From contig NC_053037.3 of NCBI RefSeq assembly GCF_002575655.3, forward strand, positions 47,403,242 to 47,467,241: DNA of 64,000 nt, in the 5' to 3' direction. The position numbers and the translations under genes are program-made. The notes below the pieces were generated by a model, which was not told where the DNA came from, searched no databases, and saw nothing but the letters and a program-made list of their open reading frames with translations. Positions within the stretch are counted from its first letter, which is position 1, and each line of letters opens with the position of its first letter. Source of the DNA: Aegilops tauschii subsp. strangulata (taxonomy: Eukaryota; Streptophyta; Magnoliopsida; Poales; Poaceae). Below are positions 50,865 through 61,044 of the stretch, piece after piece.

Positions 50865-52992
50865 GTGCCGCCTCTTCGGACATGCCACCACACCGTACGG
50901 CGTGTATGATGTCCCGGTGGGACACTCCGGTGGCATTGCTACCCCCCAAGGGCCCGTCCCGCCTAATTAACCGTGTAGCGGTTGACCACGAAATCTAGCC
51001 CTTTGACTTTCCACGGACGGGCTTTGACCAGTGGACCTCTTCACCCGGCTGTGGTAGGTCAGCCCATAGGAACACTTGGGAGCAATGTCCGGGGCAAACC
51101 CATAGCAAGAACCACTCCGTGTAGACCTGACGCGGCCGTTTACCCCCTCCAGGTGCCGGCGGCGGTGGCGTCTGTGAGAGGGGCCACACCCGGGAGACGC
51201 GTGCCACCTCTTAGGACATGCCACCACACCGTACGACATGTATGAGGGCTGGGTGCGACGGTCCGGTGTCATTGCTACCCCCAGGGACCTCGTCCCGCCT
51301 AACCCTCTAGCGGATGACCATGAGATCTAGCCCTTTGTCTTTCCACGGACGGGCTTTGACCAGTGGACCTCTCCACCCGGTTGTGGTAGGTCACCCCATA
51401 GAAACACTTGGGAGCAACGTCTGGGGCAAACCCACAACAAGAACCCCTCCGTGTAGACCCGACGCGGCCGTTTCCCCCTCCAGGTGCCGGTCACGGCGCC
51501 GTCTGTGAGGGCGGCAACACCCCGGAGACGTGTGCCGCCTCTTCGAACGTGCCACCACACCGTACGACATATATGAGGGTCCGGTGCGACGCTCCGGTGG
51601 CATTGCTACCCCCCGGGCCCCGTCCCGCCTGATTAACCCTGTAGTGGTTGACCATGAGATATAGCACTTTGACTTTCCACGGACGTGCTTTGACCAGTGG
51701 ACCTCTCCACCCGGCTGTGGTAGGTCGGCCCATAGGAATACTTGGGAGCAATGTCCGGGACAAACCCACAGCAAGAACCCCTCCGTGTAGACCCGACGCG
51801 GCCGTTTCCCCCCTCCAGGTGCCGGCGGCGGCACCGTCCGTGAGAGAGGCCACACCCCGAAGACGCGTGCTGCCTCTTTGGACATGCCACCACACCGTAC
51901 GACATGTATAAGGGCCAGGTGCGACGCTCCGGTGGCATTGCCACCCCCAAGGCCCCGTCCCGCCTAACCCTGTAGCGTTTGACCACGAGATCTACCCCTT
52001 TGACTTTCCACAGACGGGCTTTGACCATTGGACCTCTCCACCCGGCTGTGGTAGGTCAGCCCATAGGGAACACTTGGGAGCAACATCCACGGCAAACCCA
52101 CAACAATAACCCCTCCGTGTAGTCCCGGCACGGTCGTTTTCCCCCTCCAGGTGCCAGCGGCGGCGCCGTCCGTGTGGGGGGCCACACCCCGAAGACGGGT
52201 GCCGCCTCTTCGGACATGCCACCACACTGTGCGACATGTTTGAGGGCCTTGTGCGACGCTCCGGTGGCATTGCTACCCCCCAAGGCCCTGTCCTGCCTAA
52301 CCCTGTAGTGTTTGACCACGAGATCTAGCCCTTTGACTTTCGCCGAACGGGCTTTGACCACTGGAGCTGTCCACTCGGTTGTGTTAGCTCAGCCCATAGA
52401 AACACTTGGGAGCAACGACCGGGCCAAAACCACAGCAAGATCACCTCCGTGTAGACCCGACGTGGTCGTTTCCCCTCTCTAGGCGCCGGCGGCGGTGCCG
52501 TCCGTGAGGGGGCCACACCCCGGAGACGCGTGCTGCGTCTTCAGACATGCCACCAAACCGTACAACATGTATGAGGGCCCGGTGCGACGCTCCGGTGGCA
52601 TTGCTACCCCCAGGGGCCCGTTCCGCCTAACCCTGTAGCGTTTGACCACGAGATCAAGCCCTTTGACTTGCCACGGACGGCTTTGACCAGTAGACCTCTC
52701 CACCCGGTTGGGTTAGGTCAGCCCATACGAACACTTGGGAGCAATGTCCGGGCAAAACCCACAGCAAGATGCCCTCCATGTAGACCCGACGCGGCCGTTT
52801 CCACCCTCCAAGTGCCGGCGGTGGCGCCGTCCGTGAGGGGGCCACACCCCGGAGACGCGTGCCGCCTCTTCAGTCATGCCACCACACCACCCTGTTGTGG
52901 TAGGTCAGCCCATAGATAGAACTGGGAGCAACGTCCCCAACGTATAGATCCGATGCGGCTGTTTCCCCCCTCCAGGTGCTGGCGGCGGCACC
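50865..52992. repeat. Tandem array of about 332-bp units (about 6.4 copies)
   Basis: The anchor GTGCCGCCTCTTCGG (or variants) recurs at 50865, 51201, 51532, 51867, 52199, 52530 and 52859, giving periods of 336, 331, 335, 332, 331 and 329 bp. Each unit carries, in order, CCACCACACCGTACGACATG, GACGCTCCGGTGGCATTGCT, GACTTTCCACGGACGGGCTT, GGTAGGTCAGCCCATAGGAA and GTGTAGACCCGACGCGGCCG. The last unit has lost about 200 bp internally and is then cut by the next retroelement. Long minus-strand ORFs cross unit borders because several periods are near multiples of three. I do not take them as genes. I do not recognise the satellite family. Confidence 0.9.
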
Positions 52993-54550
52993 TGATACGT
53001 CTCCAACGTATCTATAATTTTTGATTGTTCCATGCTATTGTATTACTTGTTTTGGATGTTTATGGGCTTTACTTTACACTTTTATATCATTTTTTGGGAC
53101 TAACCTACTAACCGGAGGCCCAGCCCGTATTGCTGTTTTTTTTGCCTATTTCAGTATTTCGAAGAAAAGGAATATCAAACGGAGTCCAAAGTGAATGAAA
53201 CCTTCAGGAGCGATCTTTTTGGAACAAACATGATCCAAAGGACTTGGAGTGGAAGTCAAGAAACAATCGAGGCGACCACGAGGGTGGAGGGCGCCCCCCT
53301 ATCTCGTGGGCCCCTCGGGCGTCCACCGACCTACTCCTTCCTCCTATATATACCCATGTACCCCGAAAACATCAGAAGAGCACACGAAAAACTATTTCCA
53401 CCGCCGTAACCTTCTGTATCTGCGAGATCCCATCTTGGAGCCTTCGCCGGCGCTCCGCCGGAGGGGGAATCGATCACGAAGGGCTTCTACATCAACACCA
53501 TAGCCCTTCCGATGAGTTGTGAGTAGTTTACCACAGACTTCAGGTCCATAGTTATTAGCTAGATGGCTTCTTCTCTCTCTTTGAATCATAATACAAAGTT
53601 CTCCTCGATCTTCTTGGAGATCTATCCGATGTAACTCTTTTGCGGTGTGTTTGTCGAGATCCGATGAATTGTGAGTTTATGATCAAGTTTATCTATGAGA
53701 AATATTTGAATCTCCTCTGAATTCTTTTATGTGTGATTAAGTTATCTTTGCAAGTCTCTTCGAATTATCAGTTTGGTTTGGCCTACTAGATTGATCTTTC
53801 TTGCAATGGGAGAAGTGCTTAGCTTTGGGTTCAATCTTGCGGTGTCCTTTCCCAGTGACAGCAGGGGCAGCAAGGCACGTATTGTATTGTTGCCATCGAG
53901 GATAAAAAGATGGGGTTTATATCATATTGCATGAGTTTATCCCTCTACATCATGTCATCTTTCTTAATGCGTTACTCTGTTCTTTATGAACTTAATACTC
54001 TAGATGCATGCTGGATAGCGGTCGATGTGTGGAGTAATAGTAGTAGATGCAGGCAGGAGTCGGTCTACTTGTCACGGACGTGATGCCTATATACATGATC
54101 ATGCCTAGATAATCTCATAATTATTCGCTTTCTGTCAATTGCTCGATAGTAATTTGTTCACCCACTGTAATACTTATGCTATCTTGAGAGAAGCCACTAG
54201 TGAAACCTATGGCCCCCGGGTCTATCTTTTATCATATAAGTTTGCCATCTACTTTTATTTGCATCTTTACTTTTCCAATCTATATCATAAAAATACCAAA
54301 AATATTTATCTTATCATATTATCTCTATCAGATCTCACTTTCGCAAGTGGCCGTGAAGGGATTGACAACCCCTTTATTGCGTTGGTTGCGAGTTCTTGTT
54401 TGTTTGTGTAGATGCGTGGGACTTTTGAGGAGCCTCCTACTGGATTGATACCTTGGTTCTCAAAACTGAGGGAAATACTTACGCTACTATTGCTGCATCA
54501 CCCTTTCCTCTTCAAGGAAAACCAACGCAAGCTCAAGACGTAGCAAGAAG
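52993..54550 (+). repeat. 5' LTR of the LARD-like element (3' boundary approximate)
   Basis: Starts exactly at 52993. Its end is inferred to lie just before the primer-binding site at 54557. It aligns with 58425-59541 with few differences and a deletion of about 18 bp near 53300. Confidence 0.75.
53344..53352 (+). promoter_or_regulatory. Probable TATA box of the LARD-like 5' LTR
   Basis: CTATATATAC, also at 58796-58805 in the other LTR. Confidence 0.55.
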
Positions 54551-54556
54551 GATTTC

Positions 54557-54574
54557 TAGCGCCGTTGCCGGGGA
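54557..54574 (+). promoter_or_regulatory. Primer-binding site (tRNA-Asp type, one mismatch)
   Basis: TAGCGCCGTTGCCGGGGA. The expected TGG that pairs with the tRNA CCA end reads TAG here. Confidence 0.65.
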
Positions 54575-54801
54575 GGTCTTCGCTCAAGTCAAGACATACC
54601 AAGTACCCATCACAAACTCATCTCCCTCGCATTACATTATTTGCCATTTGCCTCTCGTTTTCCTCTCCCCCACTTCACCCTTGCCGTTTTATTCGCGCTT
54701 CTTCTGTTCGTCTTTTTGTTTGCCTTAATTCTTACTCGGCTCGTTTGCTCGTTTGGTTGGAATAGTTGAGTATTTATTGCTAAACAGAGAAGCTAAGATC
54801 T

Positions 54802-55590
54802 ATGGATCCTCATCTGCTTGCTAATCTTTCTAAGAGATCCAATTATGATGAACCAATTGCTAGTGAGTTTTGTGCACTAGATTATCTTTATGAAGTTTTG
54901 CTTGAAATTTGTGAATCTGAAAATTGTGATGAAGTACTTTATGAAGAGATTCACGATAGCTCCTTGAATAAAAAGCATTATTGCAATGATTTTACTATAA
55001 ATTCTCTTGATGTCAATTGTGCTAATAATATGCAAAATCCTAAGCTTGGGGATGCTAGTTTTGCTATGTCCACTACTTGTTGCAATGATCATGACTGGGG
55101 TGATTCTTCTTATGATCTTGAAAATTTATTTGAGCCCCATGATGAATATGAGATTGATAATAGTGTTTGCAATAATATTGAAAGTGGGTTTGGAGAGGTC
55201 ATGACTTTAGTTAATGTTAATCCCACTATTTTGGAAGAGTGCCAACTTTGCATGCATGTGGATCGTGTTGAAAATATTTTATGTGATAGCTATTTTGTTG
55301 AATTTGCTTATGATCCCACATGTAATTATTATGAGAGAGGAAAATATTGTTTTAGAAATTTTCATGATAATAAATTACCTCTCGTTATGTTGAGATTGCT
55401 ATTGTTTCTTTCCGCTTCCATGCATATGCTAGTTTTTGCTTGCTATGATAATTTGTTTGCCTATAATATGCATATGCATAGGAAGTATGTTAGACTTAGA
55501 TGTGTTTGTCACGTGTTTCCTGATGCTCTCTTCGCGCTTCAATTCTTGTCTTTTATGAGAGCATCATTAAAATTATCAATGCCTAGCTAA
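54802..55590 (+). CDS. 262-aa ORF of the LARD-like element, possible membrane protein
   Basis: ATG 54802, MDPHLLANLSKRSNYDEP, about 230 bp after the primer-binding site. Residues 1-190 are acidic and Asn/Cys-rich (CDEVLYEEIHDSS, NNIESGFGEV, CQLCMHVDRVENILCDSYF), with many cysteines but no standard finger. Residues about 193-240 are hydrophobic (LPLVMLRLLLFLSASMHMLV and following) and could form one or two membrane helices, followed by a basic patch (MHRKYVRLRC). It contains no gag, pol or known env signature. The frame is open although the rest of the element is non-coding. It resembles hypothetical proteins I recall from related Triticeae elements. Function unknown. Confidence 0.65.
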   Translation: MDPHLLANLSKRSNYDEPIASEFCALDYLYEVLLEICESENCDEVLYEEIHDSSLNKKHYCNDFTINSLDVNCANNMQNPKLGDASFAMSTTCCNDHDWGDSSYDLENLFEPHDEYEIDNSVCNNIESGFGEVMTLVNVNPTILEECQLCMHVDRVENILCDSYFVEFAYDPTCNYYERGKYCFRNFHDNKLPLVMLRLLLFLSASMHMLVFACYDNLFAYNMHMHRKYVRLRCVCHVFPDALFALQFLSFMRASLKLSMPS

Positions 55591-58424
55591 AAGGCTTTAA
55601 AGAAAAACGTTTGTTGGGAGACAACCCAATATATTTCCTTTCTGTTGTTGAATAAATATTTCATCTACCTTCTGCTTAGATGTGTTTTTATGTTTTAATT
55701 AGTGTTTGTGCCAAGTTAAACCTATAGGATCTTCTTGGACGATAGTTATTTGATCTTGCTGAAAATTCCAGAAACTTTCTGTTCACGAAAACAATTGTTT
55801 AAAATCACCAGAACGTGATAAAATACTGATTCCAATTTCAGTATATCAATAAACAAATTATCTAGGTCATACTATTTTGGTAGAATTTTTTGAGTTCCAG
55901 AAGTTTGCGTTAGTTACAAATTACTACAGACTGTTCTGTTTTTGACAGATTCTGTTTTTCGTGTGTTGTTTGCTTATTTTGATGAATCCATGGCTAGTAA
56001 AATAGTTTATAAACCATAGAGAAGTTGGAATACAGTAGGTTTAACACCAATATAAATAAAGAATGAGTTCATTACAGTACCTTGAAGTGGTGTTTTGTTT
56101 TCTTTCGCTAACGGAGCTTACGAGATTTCTCTTGAGTTTTGTGTTGTGAAGTTTTCAAGTTTTGGGTAAAGATTTGATGGACTATGGAATAAGGAGTGGC
56201 AAGAGCCTAAGCTTGGGTATGCCCATGGCACCCCAAGATATTCAAGAATAGCCAAAAGCCTAAGCTTGGGGATGCCCCGGGAAGGCATCCCCTCTTTCGT
56301 CTTCGTTTATCGGTAACTTTACTTGGAGCTATATTTTTATTCGGCACATGATATGTGTTTTGCTTGGAGCATATTGTATGATATTAGTCTTTGCTTTTTA
56401 GATCACCACAATCATACTTTCTGTACACACCTTTTGGGAGAAACCCACATGATTATAATTTATTAGAACACTCTATGTGCTTCACTTATATCTTTTGAGT
56501 TAGATAGTTTTTGCTCTAGTGCTTCACTTATATTTTTTAGAGCATTGCGGTGGCTTAATTTTGAAGAAATTGTTGATCTCTCATGCTTCACTTATATTAT
56601 TGAGAGTCTTTTATAACAGCATGGTATTTGCTATGGTTATAAATTTGGTCCTAGAATGATGAGCATCCAAGTTGAGTATAATAAAAACTATCATAGAAAG
56701 TGCATTTAACACTAGGATCAATTTGATGCTTGATAATTCTTTTGAGATATAAAGGTAGTATTGCTAGAGTCATGCTAGTTGGGTAATTATGAAATTGAGA
56801 AATACTTGTGTTGAAGTTGGCAAGTCCCGTAGCATGCACGTATGGTAAAAGTTGTGTGACAAATTTGTTGCATGAGGTGCTCTTTTGATTGTCTTCCTTA
56901 TGAGTGGCAATCGGGGACGAGCGATGGTCTTTTCCTACCAATCTATCCCTCTAGGGGCATGCATAGTAGTACTTTGCTTCGAGGTCTAAGTAAACTTTTG
57001 CAATAAGTATATGAGTTCTTTATGACTAATGTGAGTCCATGGATATACGCACACTTACCCTTCCACTTTGCTAGCCTCTATTATGCCGCGCAACTTTCGG
57101 CGGTATCTTGCACCCATTATTTACCTTCCTCAAAACAGCCACCATACCTACCTATTATGGCATTTCCATATCCATTCCGAGATATATTGCCATGCAACTT
57201 TCCACCGTTCCGTTTATTATGACACGCTCCATCATTGTGATATTGCTCTTTGCATGATCATGTAGTTGACATCGTATTCGTGGCAACGCCACCTTCATAA
57301 TTTTTCATACATGTCACTCTTGATTCATTGCATATCCCGGTACACCGCAGGAGGCATTCATATAGAGTCATATTTTGTTCTAAGTGTTGAGTTGTAATTC
57401 TTGAGTTGTAAATCAATAAAAGTGTGATGATCTTCATTATTAGAGCATTGTCCCAAGTGAGAAAAGGATGATGAAGACTATGATTCCCCCACAAGTCGGG
57501 ATGAGACTTCGGACTTTATAAAAATAAAAATAAAAGAGGCCAAAGAAGCCCACCAAGAAAAAAAAATAAAAAAAAGAGAAAGAAAAAAAAGAAATAAAAA
57601 AGGAAAAAGAAATATATAAAAAAATGAGAGAAAAAGAGAGAAGGGACAATGCTACTATCTCTTTTCCACACTTGTGCTTCGGAATAGCACCATGATCTTC
57701 ATGATAGAGAGTCTCCTATGTTGTCACTTTCATATACTAGTGGGAATTTTTCATTATAGAACTTGGCTTGTATATTCCAATGATGGGCTTCCTCAAAATG
57801 CCCGAGGTCTTCGTGAGCAAGCGAGTTGGATGCACACCCACTTAGTTTCTCTTGTTGAGCTTTCATACATTTATAGCTCTAGTGCATCCGTTGCATGGCA
57901 ATCCCTACTCACTCACATTGATATCTATTGATGGGCATCTCCATAGCCCGTTGATACGCCTAGTTGATGTGAGACTATCTTCTCCCTTTTTGTCTTTACA
58001 ACCACCACCATATACCACCATAGTGCTATGTCCATGGCTTGCGCTCATGTATTGCGTAAGAGTTGAAAAAAGCTGAAGCGCGTTAAAAAGTTTGAACCAA
58101 TTGCACGGCTCGTCATCGGGGTTGTGCATGATGGGAGTATTTTGTGTAATGAAAATGAAGCATGGCCTAACTATATGATTTTGTAGGAATGAGCTTTCTT
58201 TGGCTATGCTATTTTGATAAGACATGATTATTTGCTAGGATGCTTCGAAGTATTATTGTTTTTATGTTTTATAAGCTTTTATCTTATATCATTTGGATCT
58301 GAACAATCATGCCACAATAAAGAAAATTACATTGAGAATTATGCTAGGTAGCATTCCACATAAAAAATTCTGTTTTTATCATTTACCTACTCGAGGACGA
58401 GCATGAATTAAGCTTGGGGATGCT
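55591..58424 (+). other. Non-coding interior of the LARD-like element
   Basis: No ORF. Landmarks: a hairpin-prone TTGTTGGGAGACAACCCAA at 55612-55630; two internal AAGCCTAAGCTTGGG(G)ATGCCC blocks (about 56207-56222 and 56258-56275) copying the true polypurine tract; three TGCTTCACTTATAT repeats (56479-56600); a purine-rich run at 57525-57640; and the terminal tract AAGCTTGGGGATGCT (58410-58424). Confidence 0.6.
57525..57640 (+). repeat. A/G-rich purine run
   Basis: About 115 bp that is almost all A and G on the plus strand, in AAAAATAAAAA and GAGAAAGAAA-like units. Low-complexity DNA. The Phe/Tyr/Ser-rich ORF on the other strand is an artefact. Confidence 0.75.
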
Positions 58425-59541
58425 TGATACGTCTCCAACGTATCTATAATTTTTTATTGTTCCATGCTATTATATTACTTGTTTTGGATGTTTATGGGCT
58501 TTACTTTACACTTTTATATCATTTTTTTGGGACTAACCTACTAACCGGAGGCCCAGCCCGTATTGCTGTTTTTTTGCCTATTTCAGTATTTCGAAGAAAA
58601 GGAATATCAAACGGAGTCCAAATGGAATGAAACCTTCGGGAGCGATCTTTTTGGAACAAACGTGATCCAGAGGACTTGGAGTGGAAGTCAAGAAGCAATC
58701 GAGGCGGCCACGAGGGTGGAGGGCGCGCCCCCCCTACTAGGCGTGCCCCCCTATCTCGTGGGCCCCTCGGGCGTCCACCGACCTACTCCTTCCTCCTATA
58801 TATACCCATGTACCCCGAAAACATCAGAAGAGCACACGAAAAACTATTTCCACTGCCGTAACCTTCTGTATCTGCGAGATCCCATCTTGGAGCCTTCGCC
58901 GGCGCTCTGCCGGAGGGGGAATCGATCACGGAGGGCTTCTACATCAACACCATAGCCCTTCCGATGAGTTGTGAGTAGTTTACCACAGACTTCAGGTCCA
59001 TAGTTATTAGCTAGATGGCTTCTTCTCTCTCTTTGAATCATAATACAAAGTTCTCCTCGATCTTCTTGGAGATCTATTCGATGTAACTCTTTTGCGGTGT
59101 GTTTGTCGAGATCCGATGAATTGTGAGTTTATGATCAAGTTTATCTATGAGAAATATTTGAATCTCCTCTGAATTCTTTTATGTGTGATTAAGTTATCTT
59201 TGCAAGTCTCTTCAAATTATCAGTTTGGTTTGGCCTACTAGATTGATCTTTCTTGCAATGGGAGAAGTGCTTAGCTTTGGGTTCAATCTTGCGGTGTCCT
59301 TCCCAGTGATAGCAGGGGCAGCAAGGCACGTATTGTATTGTTGCCATCGAGGATAAAAAGATGGGGTTTATATCATATTGCATGAGTTTATCCCTCTACA
59401 TCATGTCATCTTTCTTAATGCGTTACTCTGTTCTTTATGAACTTAATACTCTAGATGCATGCTGGATAGCGGTCGATGTGTGGAGTAATAGTAGTAGATG
59501 CAGGCAGGAGTCGGTCTACTTGTCACGGACGTGATGCCTAT
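58425..59541 (+). repeat. 3' LTR of the LARD-like element, truncated
   Basis: TGATACGTCTCC to GATGCCTAT, where the next element begins. The intact LTR at 54080 continues GCCTATATACATGATC at this point. Confidence 0.88.
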
Positions 59542-61044
59542 TGATGTCTACTACACAACCTTCTTCTTGTAGACGTTATTGGGCCTCCAAGTGCAAAGGT
59601 TTGTAGGACAGTAGCAAATTTCCCTCAAGTGGATGACCTAAGGTTTATCAATCCATGGGAGGCGTAGGATGAAGATGGTCTCTCTCAAACAACCCTGCAA
59701 CCAAATAACAAAGAGTCTCTTGTGTCCCCAACACACCCAATACAATGGTAAATTGTATAGGTGCACTAGTTCGGCGAAGAAATGATGATCCAAGTGCAAT
59801 ATAGATGGTAGATATAGGTTTTTGTAATCTGAAATTGTAAAAACAGCAAGGTAACTAATGATAAAAGTGAGCACAAACGGTATTGCAATTCTAGGAAACA
59901 AGGCCTAAGGTTCATACTTTCACTATAACTATCCCTCAACATGCAACAAAGAGTCACTCCAAAGTCACTAATAGCGGAGAACAAATGAAGAGATTATGGT
60001 AGGGTACGAAACCACCTCAAAGTTATCCTTTCTGCTCGATCTATTCAAGAGTCCGTAGTAAAATAACACGAAGCTATTCTTTCCGTTCAATCTATCATAG
60101 AGTTCGTACTAGAATAACACCTTAAGACACAAATCAACGAACACCCTAATGTCACCTAGATACTCCATTGTCACCTCAAGTATCCGTGGGCATGATTATA
60201 CGATATGCATCACACAATCTCAGATTCATCTATTCAACCAAACAAAAGTACTTCAAAGAGTGCCCCAAAGTTTCTACCGGAGAGTCAAGAAGAAAACATG
60301 TGCCAACCCCTATGCATAGGTTCATGGGCGGAACCCGCAAGTTGATCACCAAAACATACATCAAGCATCATAAGATCCAACTATAATAGCAAAGCTCGCG
60401 ATACATCAAGATCGTGCCAAATCAAGAACACGAGAGAGAGAGAGAGATCAAACACATAGCTACTGGTACATACCCTCAGCCCCGAGGGTGAACTACGCCC
60501 TCCTCGTCATGGAGAGCGCCGGGATGATGAAGATGGCCACCGGTGAGGGATCCCCCCTCCGGCAGGGTGCCGAAACGGGCTCCCGAGATTTTTTTGGTGG
60601 CTACAGAGGCTTGCGGCGGCGGAACTCCTGATCTATTGTTCTCCCCGAAGTTTTTAGGGTATATGGACTTATATAGGTGAAAGAAGTCGGTAGGGGGACG
60701 GTCGCGGGGCCCACGAGATAGGGGGGCGCACCCAGTAGGGGGGCGCGCCCTCCACCCTCGTGTCCACCTCGAAGCTTCCTTGACTTCAACTCCAACTCTC
60801 CTGGATCACGTTCGCTCCAAAAATAACGCTCCCGAAGGTTTCATTCCGTTTGGACTCCGTTTGATATTCCTTTTCTTCGAAACACTGAAATAGGTAAGAA
60901 AACATCAATATGGGCTGGGCCTCCGGTTAATAGGTTAGTCCCAAAAAGAATATAAAAGTGCTTAGTAAAGCCCATAAACATCCAAAACAGATAATATAAT
61001 AGCATGAATGCTTCATAAATTATAGATACGTTGGAGACGTATCA
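59542..61044 (-). repeat. 3' LTR of the right-edge element (1503 bp)
   Basis: TG...CA termini as described. TATA-like CCTATATAAG on the minus strand at 60668-60677. A short GA microsatellite lies at 60432-60447. The promoter-proximal half resembles the LTR at 52993; the distal half (59542-60440) is different, so the two families share only part of the LTR. Confidence 0.85.

Larger units (their letters stand above)
52993..59541 (+). mobile_element. Athila-like/LARD-like Gypsy element with a single ORF
   Basis: Two plus-strand LTRs beginning TGATACGTCTCCAACGTATC at 52993 and 58425. The second is cut at 59541 by the next element. Inside the first is a primer-binding site TAGCGCCGTTGCCGGGGA (one base from the TGGCGCC... 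tRNA-Asp type used by Athila-like elements). One 262-codon ORF follows, then 2.8 kb of non-coding DNA and the AAGCTTGGGGATGCT tract before the 3' LTR. There is no gag, protease, RT or integrase, so movement would need proteins from a relative. This fits the large retrotransposon derivative (LARD) class. It inserted into the 332-bp array. Confidence 0.8.

Noticed and set aside
50967..52845. Series of minus-strand ORFs of 60-164 codons as a repeat-protein gene family
   Set aside because: They repeat with the satellite unit, have no proper starts, shift frame between units and match no known domain.
50865..52992. Afa (pAs1) satellite of Aegilops/wheat, which also has units near 340 bp
   Set aside because: The unit sequence does not contain the Afa segments I remember. 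Only the length is similar.
57440..57649. Phe/Tyr/Ser-rich minus-strand ORF as a membrane peptide
   Set aside because: It is the complement of a low-complexity purine run.
60432..60447. GA microsatellite as a regulatory element
   Set aside because: Simple repeat inside an LTR with nothing to tie it to function.
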